Below are positions 34,645 through 43,363 of a stretch of 54,841 nucleotides of DNA, piece after piece (the first letter of the stretch is position 1; every line of letters starts with the position of its first letter). The notes below the pieces were generated by a model. It worked only from the letters and a program-made list of their open reading frames with translations, was not told where the DNA came from and searched no databases. The position numbers and the translations under genes are program-made. Source of the stretch: Aureimonas phyllosphaerae (GTDB lineage Bacteria; Pseudomonadota; Alphaproteobacteria; Rhizobiales; Rhizobiaceae); contig NZ_FOOA01000022.1 in assembly GCF_900113065.1 (NCBI RefSeq), forward strand, positions 1 through 54,841. The letters are read 5' to 3'.

Positions 34645-34695
34645 AAGCAGACGGGCAGCTTTCAGCTCAATCGTGCAGGAAGCTGCCATCCCGCA
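34645..34695. repeat. dispersed intergenic repeat, copy G
   Basis: Short copy with GGCAGAAAGCAGACGGGCAG and AGGAAGCTGCCATCC, upstream of the recombinase gene. The rest of the 34557-34839 gap shows nothing recognisable. Confidence 0.45.
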
Positions 34696-34839
34696 AACGA
34701 CGACAACTGAGTCCGATCACCTCGCATGAGATCGCCAACCACCAATACTCGATCGGCGCGGTTGTTAGTCCCCTGCATCCCCCTCGGTCTGTAGTATATG
34801 TTTGCTACGCTCGCCATATTTCATATCGGCAACGGCGAT

Positions 34840-36483
34840 CTAAACATTGCTGTATCCCCGCTGGGCAACGATCCGATCGGCGACGCGCCAAGCATTGGCC
34901 ATGATGGTAAGTGTTGGGTTGGCGCCGGTACCCGTAGGGAAGGGCGAGCCGTCGACCGCGTAGAGATTTTCCACTTCGTGCGCCCGGCACCAGCGGTCGA
35001 GAACGGACGTGTCCGGGTCGTCGCCCATGCGCGCCGTGCCATGCTGATGCGAGCAGTTGCCGGTGACACGGTCGGCATAGACCTTCGTGACGGAGGTCGC
35101 TCCGCTCGCCTCCAGGATGTCCGCCCCCCGGTCGATGAGATAGCGCCCCTGCTTGAGGTCGTTCTCGTGGGCCTTCAGGGTGACGCGCGCCACCGGCAGA
35201 CCCCAGGCGTCCGTGACCTCTTCGTCGAGATCGATGCGGTTGTCGTGCTGGGGCATGTCGTGCAGAACCATGGCCACAGCGAGCGAATGGCTGAACTGCT
35301 CGCGGTCGATGCGCTTCGCCTCGGCACCCCAAGCGGGGGCGCCCGGCAGGCGCCAGTTGATCGGCAGCGGAATGCCGACGCCGGCGACTGCGATGTGCCC
35401 TCCCGAGATGAAGCCACGCGTTTCATCATGCTCGTAGTGCTCGAACGTGGAAGCGCTGACGTAGCCTCCACCCGCCCAGGCATAGACGGGATCGGTATAG
35501 GTGCCGACCGCGGCGGAATACTCATGGAAGGTCACGTTGCGACCGACGAGATCGGACCCGTTGGCAAGTCCGTTCGGGAAGCGGCCCGATCGGGAAAGCA
35601 GCATCAAGCGTGCCGTCTCCACCGCGCCGCAGGCGAGAATGAAGAGATTTGCTTCCTGCTCGAAGACCGCTCCGTCCGCATCCTCATAGACGGCGGACCG
35701 GATCTTGCCCGTTCCGTCGAGCACCAGCTCGCGAACATAGGAGTCGGGTCGAAGCTCGTAGTTGCCCGTCGCCACCGCATCCGGGACGAAGACGTTTAGA
35801 GCCGAGGAGCGGGTACCGGTCGGGTCCCCATGCTGCTGGGCGAAGGCACTAACGACAGTTGCCTTGCGGCCGGCGAAGGGGCGCGACAACGCGGCTTGAG
35901 GCGTCGGAAAGGCGTTCCACCCGAGCGCCGCACAGCCTTCGTGGAACTTCTGTGCATAGCGGGACATGGGCATGGGCGGGCAAGGATACCCCCCCGAGCG
36001 CGGTCCCTCGAAGCGGTTGGCGCCGGCCTCGCCGGATACGCCGAAGGCCCACTCGACCTTCTGGTAGTAGGGCTCGAGCTCGTCGTAGGTGATCGGCCAG
36101 TCAGCGAGCGAGGCGCCGGGCAGCTCGCCGGCGACCGTGCGCATGCGGAAATCGTTGGGCGTGAAGCGCGGCAGCCAGCCCTGCCAGTGGACGGTACCGC
36201 CACCCACCATCTGCGGCACGGGGCAGAAGAGGTCGATGCGCGCCTTATCGGCGGCGCTCTCGCGCCAGGTGCGCGGATTGAGAAGCGGGTCGGGCCAGAG
36301 ATTGTAGCGGTTGATATTGGCGAGCTCGTCGCCGCCGAAGCTTTCCTTGCGTCGCCAAGGCCCCCTCTCGAGCGCGACGACCTTGACGCCCGCCTCGCAT
36401 AGAACCTTAGCGGCGGCCGCGCCCGAAGCGCCCGCGCCGATGATCACGGCGTCGGTGCGCGCCGGCTTGCCCTTAGAGACCAT
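34840..36483 (-). CDS. GMC family FAD oxidoreductase (glucoside 3-dehydrogenase-like)
   Basis: A 547-residue flavoprotein. The dinucleotide-binding motif is VIIGAGASGAAAAKVLCEAG at residues 14-33, and the C-terminal GMC domain holds the active-site histidine region NCSHQHGTARMGDDP and NLYAVDGSPFPTGTGANPTLT. It is of the gluconate/fructose-dehydrogenase large-subunit type and pairs with the subunit-3 protein encoded directly upstream (11-bp overlap). With a sugar ABC importer and a TIM-barrel isomerase in the operon, oxidation of a glycoside or polyol, possibly at C3, is likely (inference). No Tat signal is seen, so the enzyme appears cytoplasmic. It ends the six-gene operon. Confidence 0.85.
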   Translation of the reverse strand: MVSKGKPARTDAVIIGAGASGAAAAKVLCEAGVKVVALERGPWRRKESFGGDELANINRYNLWPDPLLNPRTWRESAADKARIDLFCPVPQMVGGGTVHWQGWLPRFTPNDFRMRTVAGELPGASLADWPITYDELEPYYQKVEWAFGVSGEAGANRFEGPRSGGYPCPPMPMSRYAQKFHEGCAALGWNAFPTPQAALSRPFAGRKATVVSAFAQQHGDPTGTRSSALNVFVPDAVATGNYELRPDSYVRELVLDGTGKIRSAVYEDADGAVFEQEANLFILACGAVETARLMLLSRSGRFPNGLANGSDLVGRNVTFHEYSAAVGTYTDPVYAWAGGGYVSASTFEHYEHDETRGFISGGHIAVAGVGIPLPINWRLPGAPAWGAEAKRIDREQFSHSLAVAMVLHDMPQHDNRIDLDEEVTDAWGLPVARVTLKAHENDLKQGRYLIDRGADILEASGATSVTKVYADRVTGNCSHQHGTARMGDDPDTSVLDRWCRAHEVENLYAVDGSPFPTGTGANPTLTIMANAWRVADRIVAQRGYSNV

Positions 36484-37132
36484 CGTGGAACTCCTTGACC
36501 TTCTCGGCCTCGCCCTCGGCGAACCATTGCAGCGTCGTGTAGCGGCCCTCGTGCACCTCTTTGAGCGAGGCGGGGCCGGGAAAGCCGATCACCTGCCAGC
36601 CGACCTGGTCCCGGTTCCCACCGTAGATCGGATCGGCGTAGAAGCCTTGGCGCGTATGGGCGACGAGGAGCGGGAAAAAGTCGAGGTCGGTCTCGGTCGA
36701 AGTCTGTTGCAGAGCCGGCTCTCCAAGGGGGCCGGCAAGACCGTCCGACACGGTCAGCGTCGTCAGATCATGCGCCGCCCTGGCCTCGAGCGCGCGCAGG
36801 ATATCGTCCTGGTCCGCGGGAGAAAGATCCTTGAAGGTCGCGGCGAAGCGTACGCTCGCGCGCGCGTCGAGCTCACGGATGCCATCAGCATACTTGCCGC
36901 GCATGATCTCGATGCGCTGCCTCCAGGCGTCCGCCGATCGCCCTTGCAGAATCTCGAAGCCCGAACCGTCGGGCTTTGCGAAGATGTAGTCGAGACCGGA
37001 AAGGTAGCGCTCGACGAAGTCGATGCAGCCGGCCTCGAGCGCACCGGGCAACCCGTCGTCAGAGGGGATGATGCGGGCCATCGCGGCCTCGATCGTCGCG
37101 CGGTCGTGTGCGTCGAAGAACGTGTTGGTCAT
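36473..37132 (-). CDS. gluconate 2-dehydrogenase subunit 3 family protein
   Basis: 219 residues from ATG 37132, which has AAGGA nine bases upstream; ATG 37141 is an alternative. Family features are FFDAHDRATIEAAMARIIPSDD, GAIDFVERYL-like GCIDFVERYLSGLDYIF, FKDLSPADQDDILRAL and the C-terminal TRQGFYADPIYGGNRDQVGW with GFPG. These small subunits partner GMC oxidoreductases and often carry a Tat signal that exports both; here the protein starts directly with the family domain, so the complex probably stays inside the cell. It overlaps the GMC gene by 11 bp. The longer open frame upstream is antisense-like extension inside the permease gene. Confidence 0.82.
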   Translation of the reverse strand: MTNTFFDAHDRATIEAAMARIIPSDDGLPGALEAGCIDFVERYLSGLDYIFAKPDGSGFEILQGRSADAWRQRIEIMRGKYADGIRELDARASVRFAATFKDLSPADQDDILRALEARAAHDLTTLTVSDGLAGPLGEPALQQTSTETDLDFFPLLVAHTRQGFYADPIYGGNRDQVGWQVIGFPGPASLKEVHEGRYTTLQWFAEGEAEKVKEFHDGL

Positions 37133-37149
37133 CGGGTCCATCCTTCGGA

Positions 37150-38118
37150 TCAGCGTCGCCGCGCCTGGCTGATCGCGACGGCGAGGATGATGATCGCGCC
37201 GCGGGCGATGAGCTGCTGGGAGAATTCGAGCCCCATGAGCACGAGGCCGTTGTTGATGAGGCCGATCATCAGGGCCCCCATGATCGAGCCGACCACCGTA
37301 CCGGCCCCGCCGAAGAGGCTGGTGCCGCCCAGAACCGCTGCGGCGATCACCGAGAGTTCGTCGCCCTCGCCGAACTGGAACCGGCCGGAGCGCAGGCGTC
37401 CGGCATAGAGCATGCCGGCCAGCGCCGCCGCGAGCGAGGAGAAGAGCAGGACCTTGAACTTGATTGAGGCCGTATCGACGCCCGAATAGCGCGCCGAGGT
37501 CTCGTTGCCGCCGGTCGCCAGCACCCGCCGCCCGAAGGTCGTGCGCCTGAGGACGACGTGGCCGAGAAGGCCGATTGCGGCGACCCACATGAGGAGGCTC
37601 GGCACCGGTCCGAGATTGCCGGCACCGAAGACGGACACGTAGGTCTTCGACAGGATCGGGATCGCCGCCGTGCCGGAAATCCACATGGCGACGCCGCGGG
37701 CGATGCCCATCATGGCCAGCGTCGTGAGAAACGAGGGGATGCCGATCACCGTCGTCAGCCAGCCGTTCGCCGCGCCGCACACGATGCCCGTGCCGAGGCC
37801 GAAGAGGATACCGCCGGGAATGCCGAACTGGTCGATGCCTATGGCGGTCGTGACCGAGGCCAGTCCCGCGACCGCGCCGACCGACAGGTCGATTTCGGCA
37901 GCGCCCAGTACGAAGGTCATGGCCACGGCGACGATCGCGATGATCGCCGTCTGGCGGACGATGTTGAGGAGGTTGTTCGGGTCGAGGAAACCCCGGTCTC
38001 CGAGCGTCACGGCAAAGACGAGGAAGATCGCGACAAAGCCGATATAGATGATGTAGTCGCGCCAGTTCGACAGCGCGGACGAGGTCTTGCGCGGCGCAGA
38101 TGTCGTCGGGTTGCTCAT
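37150..38118 (-). CDS. sugar ABC transporter permease (RbsC/XylH type)
   Basis: 322 residues with about ten membrane segments. Typical family stretches are FLDPNNLLNIVRQTAIIAIVAV, VLGAAEIDLSVGAVAGL, NGWLTTVIGIPSFLTTLAMM and VIAAAVLGGTSLFGGAGTVVGS. It forms the membrane channel of a carbohydrate ABC importer. Its ATG overlaps the stop codon of the ATPase gene as ATGA, so translation is coupled. The open frame reaches 38448, but this ATG starts the family-like sequence. It is followed by the subunit-3 gene after 17 bp. Confidence 0.9.
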   Translation of the reverse strand: MSNPTTSAPRKTSSALSNWRDYIIYIGFVAIFLVFAVTLGDRGFLDPNNLLNIVRQTAIIAIVAVAMTFVLGAAEIDLSVGAVAGLASVTTAIGIDQFGIPGGILFGLGTGIVCGAANGWLTTVIGIPSFLTTLAMMGIARGVAMWISGTAAIPILSKTYVSVFGAGNLGPVPSLLMWVAAIGLLGHVVLRRTTFGRRVLATGGNETSARYSGVDTASIKFKVLLFSSLAAALAGMLYAGRLRSGRFQFGEGDELSVIAAAVLGGTSLFGGAGTVVGSIMGALMIGLINNGLVLMGLEFSQQLIARGAIIILAVAISQARRR

Positions 38119-39686
38119 CGGGCCGTCCCTGTGCGTGCCTCGGATCGGGCTTGCTGCATGAAGGTGTTCAGGGTCTGCTCGGCCTGACCGAGCGCGTCGG
38201 CCTCGCTGCCGCCGGGACCTGGATCCAGCGCCTGGCGGTCGATCTCGCGGGCGATGCGCCCGTCCGACATCACGAGGATGCGGTCGCAGGCGGCCAGCAG
38301 CTCCTGCAATTCGGAGGACAGGACGAGGATCGCCTTGCCGGCCTTGGCGAGGCCGCGGATCAGCGTCACGATTTCGGACTTCGAGCCGATGTCGATGCCT
38401 GCGGTCGGCTCGTCCAGGATGAGGATGTCGGGCTCGGTCGCGAGCCACTTGGCGATCACGACCTTCTGCGCGTTGCCGCCGGACAAGGAGCGCACTGGTG
38501 CCCGGCAGCCGTCCGTCTTGATGCGCAGGCGTGCGATCGACTCGTCCGCCAGCCGTGCCGACTTCGACCCGTCCACGAAGCCGCCATTGGAGAGGCGCGA
38601 GAGGTTCGGAAGGGCGATGTTGCTTTCGACGCTGTGGAAGGCGACGAAGCCTTGGCGCGAACGGTCCTCGGGCACGAGCGCAATGCCGGCGGCGATGGCA
38701 TCGGCAGGCTTGTTTATCGCGACGGCCCGCCCCTGCACGCGGATCTCGCCACCCCGCAGCGGCGCGACGCCGGCAAGAACGCGCGCGAGCGAGGAGCGGC
38801 CGCTACCGAGAAGGCCGGCGATGCCGACGACCTCGCCGCGGCGCAGCGTCAGGTCGACCCCTGCGGGCTTGTGCTCCCCGACGAGGCCCTGCGCCTCCAG
38901 AATGGTCTCGCCGACTGTCGCCGTCTCGCGCACGACATCGGAGAAGCCGCGAGAGCGGCGACCGATGATGTGGGCGATGAGGCTGTCGAGGGTGAAGTCG
39001 GCCATCGGCCCGGTGACGACGTGGCGCCCGTCGCGCAGGACGCTCGCACGGTCCGCGATGCGGAAGATCTCGTCCATGCGGTGCGAGACGTAGACCACGG
39101 CGACGCCTTCCGCCTTCAGCTGGCGGACGTAGTCGAAGAGGCGCTCCACCTCGTTGCCGGAGAGCGCGGTCGTGGGCTCGTCGAGGACGAGAACCTTGCA
39201 GGGCTGCGACGTCGCCTTGACGATCTCGGTGAGCTGGCGGTGGCCGGCCGGGATGTCGGCGACCTTGGCGAGCGGATCGACCGCGACGCCCATGCGGGCG
39301 AAGAGACGGCGCGCTTCCTCGATCGCAGCGCGGTCGTCGATCAAGGCGCCGACCTTGATCTCGCGGTTCAGGAAGACGTTCTGCGCGACGGTGAGAGTGG
39401 GAACGAGGCTCATCTCCTGAAAGGCCATGGAGACGCCGAGACGGCGGGCGACCTCGGGCGTGAAGCCCTTCATCGCCGTGCCGCCGATCTCGACGGTGCC
39501 GGCGCTCGGCGGCTGCACGCCGCGCAGGATCTTGAGGATCGTGGACTTGCCGGCTCCGTTCTCGCCGAGGAGCGCGTGCACCTCGCCCGGCCGGATGTCG
39601 AGATCGACGGCCTCCAGCGCGCGCACGCCGCCGAAATGCTTGGAGACGCCGCGCATGCGCACGGCCTCGGGCAAGGCATGGCTCAT
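38115..39686 (-). CDS. sugar ABC transporter ATP-binding protein (RbsA type, two ATPase domains)
   Basis: 523 residues, two ABC domains in tandem as in RbsA/XylG/MglA. The first has Walker A GENGAGKST and Walker B VLVLDEPTTALSGNE; the second has the degenerate Walker A GLLGSGRSSL, signature LSGGNAQKVVIAKWLA and Walker B ILILDEPTAGIDIGSK. The open frame reaches 39734, but ATG 39686 (MSHALPEAVRMRGV) is the likely start. It lies between the binding-protein and permease genes, overlapping the latter by four bases. It energises carbohydrate import; the sugar is not identifiable from this subunit. Confidence 0.9.
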   Translation of the reverse strand: MSHALPEAVRMRGVSKHFGGVRALEAVDLDIRPGEVHALLGENGAGKSTILKILRGVQPPSAGTVEIGGTAMKGFTPEVARRLGVSMAFQEMSLVPTLTVAQNVFLNREIKVGALIDDRAAIEEARRLFARMGVAVDPLAKVADIPAGHRQLTEIVKATSQPCKVLVLDEPTTALSGNEVERLFDYVRQLKAEGVAVVYVSHRMDEIFRIADRASVLRDGRHVVTGPMADFTLDSLIAHIIGRRSRGFSDVVRETATVGETILEAQGLVGEHKPAGVDLTLRRGEVVGIAGLLGSGRSSLARVLAGVAPLRGGEIRVQGRAVAINKPADAIAAGIALVPEDRSRQGFVAFHSVESNIALPNLSRLSNGGFVDGSKSARLADESIARLRIKTDGCRAPVRSLSGGNAQKVVIAKWLATEPDILILDEPTAGIDIGSKSEIVTLIRGLAKAGKAILVLSSELQELLAACDRILVMSDGRIAREIDRQALDPGPGGSEADALGQAEQTLNTFMQQARSEARTGTAR

Positions 39687-39767
39687 GGTGAAACCTCGAG
39701 GGGAACAGGCGCGACGGTATGCGCCGCCCTTCACCCGGAACCGGGCGAAGGGCGACGGCGACCGGCG

Positions 39768-40889
39768 CTACTCCATGCTCTGCTTGATCTTGTCGGTGAC
39801 GGGCTTGTGGTAGACCTGGTCCCAGGCCTCGGCGAGGTTCGCCTTGGTGACGGGAAGCGCCGGCAGGGCGACATAGGCGGGCGCCGGCTTGTTCAGGAGA
39901 CCGTAGCCAGCCAGCATCGCCTCGGTCACGCCCTGGTCGTAGGGGCGCTGCGCGGAGAGGCCCTTGATGTTGCCCTCGCTCGCCATGTTGATCGCGACGT
40001 TCTCGCCAAGGTCGCAGTTGACGATCACGAGATCGTCGCGGCCGTTGTTCAGAGCGGCGTTGACGACGCCCTCGGCCGGTACGTCCCAGACCGCCCAGAT
40101 GCCCTTGATGGTCGGGTTGGAGACGAGCATGGCGCCCGCCGCCTTTTCCGCATCGCCGGCAAAGTCCGGTCCGCCGATGCCCTGCTCGGCGACGACCTTG
40201 ATGTCGGGATAGTTCTCGGCGAGCGTCTTCTTCACGGCATCGTAGCGCTGCTTGGTCACGAAGAAGTCGGCGGCATGAAAGACGAGCCCGACGTCGCCCT
40301 TGCCGCCCAGCGCCTGGGCCAGCAGGTGGGCGGTCGCCACCCCGTTGCCGTAGTTGTCGGCCGAGACGGAGGCGATGTAGTCGCTGCCCGCCTTGAAGCC
40401 GGCCGGCACGTTGTCCATGAAGACGAGCTTCACGCCCGCATCCGCCGCCGCCTTGTAGGCCGCGGCCGTCGCGGTCGGGTCGGTCGGGATCGAGACGATG
40501 ACGTTCGGCTTCTGCGCCATCACGGTCTCGAGGTCGGCGACCTGCTTGTCGGGCTTGAAGCCTGCGTCGGTGGTCGCCACCACGGCGATGCCCATCTTGT
40601 CGAACTGCGCCTTCAGACCCTCGATCTGAGCTTGGCTCCAGTCGTTGCCGGCATAGTGCATGACGATCGCGGCCTTGGCGTTCATAGCCTTGATCCGGGT
40701 AAGCTCCTCCTCGCTCAGCGAGACGGCGGAGGCAGGCTCCGGCTTCTCGCCGTTCGGCCCGAGGCTCATGACGGACCGGCCGATCTTGGCGAGCGCCTGC
40801 GCGGGATCCGCCGCAAGAACTGCCGGCGCGGCGGACAGAAGAAGCGCGGCGGCGAGCGCGGCCGGGCGCAGAACGGTCGTGATGCGCAT
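39768..40889 (-). CDS. periplasmic sugar-binding protein of ABC importer
   Basis: 373 residues with signal peptide MRITTVLRPAALAAALLLSA up to AVLAA. The mature protein has the RbsB/LacI-like periplasmic fold: AAIVMHYAGNDWSQAQIEGL, VADLETVMAQKPNVIVSIPT, KLVFMDNVPAGFKAGSDYIA and NPTIKGIWAVWDVPAEGVVN. It brings a sugar, polyol or glycoside to the membrane components. A paralogue without signal peptide is encoded at 43364-44383 beside the ROK regulator and shares the DWSxxQIxGI, DNVPxGxxxxSDY and WDxPA motifs. It is the second gene of the operon, 56 bp after the isomerase gene. Confidence 0.9.
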   Translation of the reverse strand: MRITTVLRPAALAAALLLSAAPAVLAADPAQALAKIGRSVMSLGPNGEKPEPASAVSLSEEELTRIKAMNAKAAIVMHYAGNDWSQAQIEGLKAQFDKMGIAVVATTDAGFKPDKQVADLETVMAQKPNVIVSIPTDPTATAAAYKAAADAGVKLVFMDNVPAGFKAGSDYIASVSADNYGNGVATAHLLAQALGGKGDVGLVFHAADFFVTKQRYDAVKKTLAENYPDIKVVAEQGIGGPDFAGDAEKAAGAMLVSNPTIKGIWAVWDVPAEGVVNAALNNGRDDLVIVNCDLGENVAINMASEGNIKGLSAQRPYDQGVTEAMLAGYGLLNKPAPAYVALPALPVTKANLAEAWDQVYHKPVTDKIKQSME

Positions 40890-40945
40890 GGTGTTGGGTC
40901 TCCTCCCAGAGTGTTCGGCGCGCCTTGGGGCATCGCCGCATGTCT

Positions 40946-41779
40946 TCAGGCCTTGGCGGCCTCGGCCTCGACGAAGCGCAGGCTGTCCCGCGCTCCCGCG
41001 GCGGGATCAGGCCAAGCGTCGAGTTCGTTGCAGATCCAGCCGTCGTAACCGATCGCCTTCAGCGCCCTGATCACCGCGCCGTTGTCGCAGTCGCCCTCGC
41101 CGACCGGAACGAAGGTGAAGGGATCGCGCCGCCAGCCCTTGAGGTGGACGTAGGTGATGCGCGCGGCGTGCCCTGTCACCAGCGCCGCCGGATCGCCGCC
41201 GGCGGCGGCCAGATGCGCCGTATCGGGACAGAAGCCGATCGCGGTCTTTTCGAAGATCCGCGCGACTTCCGCGGGCGTTTCCACGATGGTCGAGAGATGG
41301 GGATGGTACTGGGCCTTGAGGCCGCGCGCCTCGGCGATCGCGACCACCTTGTCGAGCGCTGCGGCGAGGGCGTCGTAGTCGCCGCTCCGTGCGCCCGATA
41401 AACGGCGCGCGCCGCCGCCGACGACGAGATGCTCCGCCCCAAGCGCCTGCGCGGCGTCCGCCGCCTTCCCGATCCGCGCAAGCTCCTCCTCCAGCACGTC
41501 GGCGAAGATGAAGTTGCCGCCACTATAGACAGCGACGAGCGCGAGGCCGGTCTCGGCCAGCGTGCGACGGAGCGAGGCGAAGTCGTCCGCCTCCCCGTCA
41601 AGCACGTTGCCGTCGAAGAACTCAATGCCCTTGTAACCGGCTGCAGCGATCTCCCGTGCCGCGAGGTTCATATCGCCGAACGTGCGGTAGGCGAGCCGTC
41701 CGATCGACGTCACGCCCACGGCGTCCCCGCCGAGCGGACCCCAGCAATTGGCGTGATACGCCATCTTCCAACCGGCCAA
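40946..41779 (-). CDS. sugar phosphate isomerase/epimerase family TIM-barrel protein
   Basis: About 277 residues of the xylose-isomerase-like/AP-endonuclease-2 fold. It starts AYHANCWGPLGGDAVGVTSI and has GYKGIEFFDGNVLDGE, AQYHPHLSTIVETPAE, IGFCPDTAHLAAAG, THVHLKG-like ITYVHLKGWRRDPF and ICNELDAWPDPAAG, which supply metal-binding E, H, D and E residues. The relatives are inosose dehydratase and, as known more recently, enzymes that split 3-keto-glycosides; with the GMC oxidoreductase in the operon the latter is attractive (inference). A TTG at 41779 has GGGGAGGG five bases upstream, while ATG 41764 has GGAAG touching it, so TTG is preferred. First gene of the operon, divergent from the ROK regulator. 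Confidence 0.82.
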   Translation of the reverse strand: MAGWKMAYHANCWGPLGGDAVGVTSIGRLAYRTFGDMNLAAREIAAAGYKGIEFFDGNVLDGEADDFASLRRTLAETGLALVAVYSGGNFIFADVLEEELARIGKAADAAQALGAEHLVVGGGARRLSGARSGDYDALAAALDKVVAIAEARGLKAQYHPHLSTIVETPAEVARIFEKTAIGFCPDTAHLAAAGGDPAALVTGHAARITYVHLKGWRRDPFTFVPVGEGDCDNGAVIRALKAIGYDGWICNELDAWPDPAAGARDSLRFVEAEAAKA

Positions 41780-41934
41780 TCCGCCCTCCCCGACGTTTGC
41801 CGACACTTTCGATGTCAGAAACACAACTAATGCTGATAAAAAGCAGAAGTCAATGGCGATCTGCCGAATGCCACTGAAACACAGTTGCGGCCCTATCGTC
41901 GGTTCGGGCATGGTCGCACGCAAAGGAGACACAA

Positions 41935-43290
41935 TTGGCCAGCCGACGCGCCAGCGATGAAGGGGCATCTGTGAGCCGCGGCGAGCCGGTCTCGCTTGGC
42001 GCCGAACGCGTGCGCGCGCTCGAGGCCGAACGGCAGAGCCTCGTGTCGATCCTGGGCACATTGAGGAACGCTGGCCCGGCGACACGGCTTGACCTCGAGC
42101 GCGAGACCCATCTCGGGCGCGCGGTCATCGTGGACCGCCTGGCGACCTTATCCGCCTTCGGCCTCGTCGAGGAAAACGGCGTCGGCCGCTCCATCGGCGG
42201 ACGGGCGCCGAAGCTTCTGCGGTTCAGGGCAGAAGCTGGGCGGCTCCTGGTTGCCAACATGGATGGCAGCACGGTCGGCATCGGTCTCGCCGACCTTTCG
42301 GGACGGCTCCTCCTCGAGCACTACGAGGATGTGGCGCCGGACCTGCCGAGCCCATCGCTGCTCGAACGCCTGGAAACGCTTTTCGCCTGGGCCCTCGGCG
42401 AGGGGGGAGCACCGCTTTGGGGGATCGGACTGGGGGCGCCGGGAACGGTCGACTTCGAACAGGAGGTGCAGCTTGCCGTGCCGCGCTTCGCGACATCACC
42501 GGACTGGAACGAGTCGCGCCTCGTCGAACGGCTCGCCGTCCGCTTCGGTGCACCGGTTTTCGCACGAAGCGCCGTCCAGACGGCAACGATGGGAGAGATC
42601 ACGGCCCTCCCGCCCGAGCGCGCCTTCGATCTGATTTTCGTCGACCTTGGCCCGTCGATCTCGACCGGCCTTGTGTCCGGCGGCCAGCTTCTGCGCGGGG
42701 CGCAGGGGATCGCCGGCCAGATGGGCCACATCTACATGGGCGAAGGCAGCATGCTCGTCTGCGGCTGCGGCAACGTCGGCTGCCTGCAGACCGTCGCCGG
42801 TTGCGAGGCGATCGCGCGCGAGGGCGAGCGGGCGGCAAGCGAGGGACAAAGCCCCGCCCTTGCAGCCATCCTGGCGCGCTCGGGCGCCGTGACGGTCGAC
42901 GACATCGGTACCGCTTCGCGGCTCGGCGATCCGTTCTCGGCCGACATTCTGGCGCAGGCCGGGCGCCTCGTTGGCACGACGCTTGCAGGCTTGGTCAACA
43001 TCTTCAACCCCGCGACCCTCGTGATCGGGGGCGACCTTGCCCAGACCGGCGATATCTGCCTCGCGGCGATCCGCGAGGCGGTTTATCGCCATGCACAACC
43101 GCTCGCGAGCCGCGACCTGTCCATCCTGCGCTCGCGCATGGGCCGTTCGGCAGGCCTCGTCGGCGCAGCGACGGTTGTTGCAGAGGAGCTCTTCGCCTCG
43201 CACTTCCTGGAGGCTTGGATCACGAGCGGGACTCCCCTTGCCCATCCCAAGGTCCTCACCTTCCTGCAAGCCGCTGCAGGTGCAGCGTGA
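41935..43290 (+). CDS. ROK family transcriptional regulator
   Basis: 451 residues from a TTG with AAGGAG six bases upstream. Residues 40-100 form the winged helix (QSLVSILGTLRNAGPATRLD, LGRAVIVDRLATLSAFGLVE). The remaining part is a ROK sugar-kinase-like domain with GIGLGAPGTVDFEQEVQLAV, IAGQMGHIYMGEG and the zinc motif CGCGNVGCLQTVAGCEAIA. The kinase ATP loop looks degenerate, as expected for an XylR/NagC-type regulator. It is divergent from the sugar operon and is its likely repressor, released by the sugar. The 155-bp shared promoter region includes a weak palindrome GACA-N7-TGTC at 41802-41816. Confidence 0.87.
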   Translation: MASRRASDEGASVSRGEPVSLGAERVRALEAERQSLVSILGTLRNAGPATRLDLERETHLGRAVIVDRLATLSAFGLVEENGVGRSIGGRAPKLLRFRAEAGRLLVANMDGSTVGIGLADLSGRLLLEHYEDVAPDLPSPSLLERLETLFAWALGEGGAPLWGIGLGAPGTVDFEQEVQLAVPRFATSPDWNESRLVERLAVRFGAPVFARSAVQTATMGEITALPPERAFDLIFVDLGPSISTGLVSGGQLLRGAQGIAGQMGHIYMGEGSMLVCGCGNVGCLQTVAGCEAIAREGERAASEGQSPALAAILARSGAVTVDDIGTASRLGDPFSADILAQAGRLVGTTLAGLVNIFNPATLVIGGDLAQTGDICLAAIREAVYRHAQPLASRDLSILRSRMGRSAGLVGAATVVAEELFASHFLEAWITSGTPLAHPKVLTFLQAAAGAA

Positions 43291-43363
43291 ACCCGACGTT
43301 CCCAAGCCGCAAACGCTCCTCTAGTCTCGAGCTGGACAAGATCCGTGGGGCGGGAGAGGCTTG

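Noticed and set aside
33738-34839. Attachment site or tRNA next to the recombinase
   Set aside because: I looked for a tRNA-like cloverleaf and for identical direct repeats at both sides and found only the diverged dispersed repeats.
38100-41048. A 982-codon open frame on the plus strand
   Set aside because: It is antisense to the ABC ATPase, binding-protein and isomerase genes, which have clear motifs. High-GC codon use makes such long shadow frames, and its product shows no domain.
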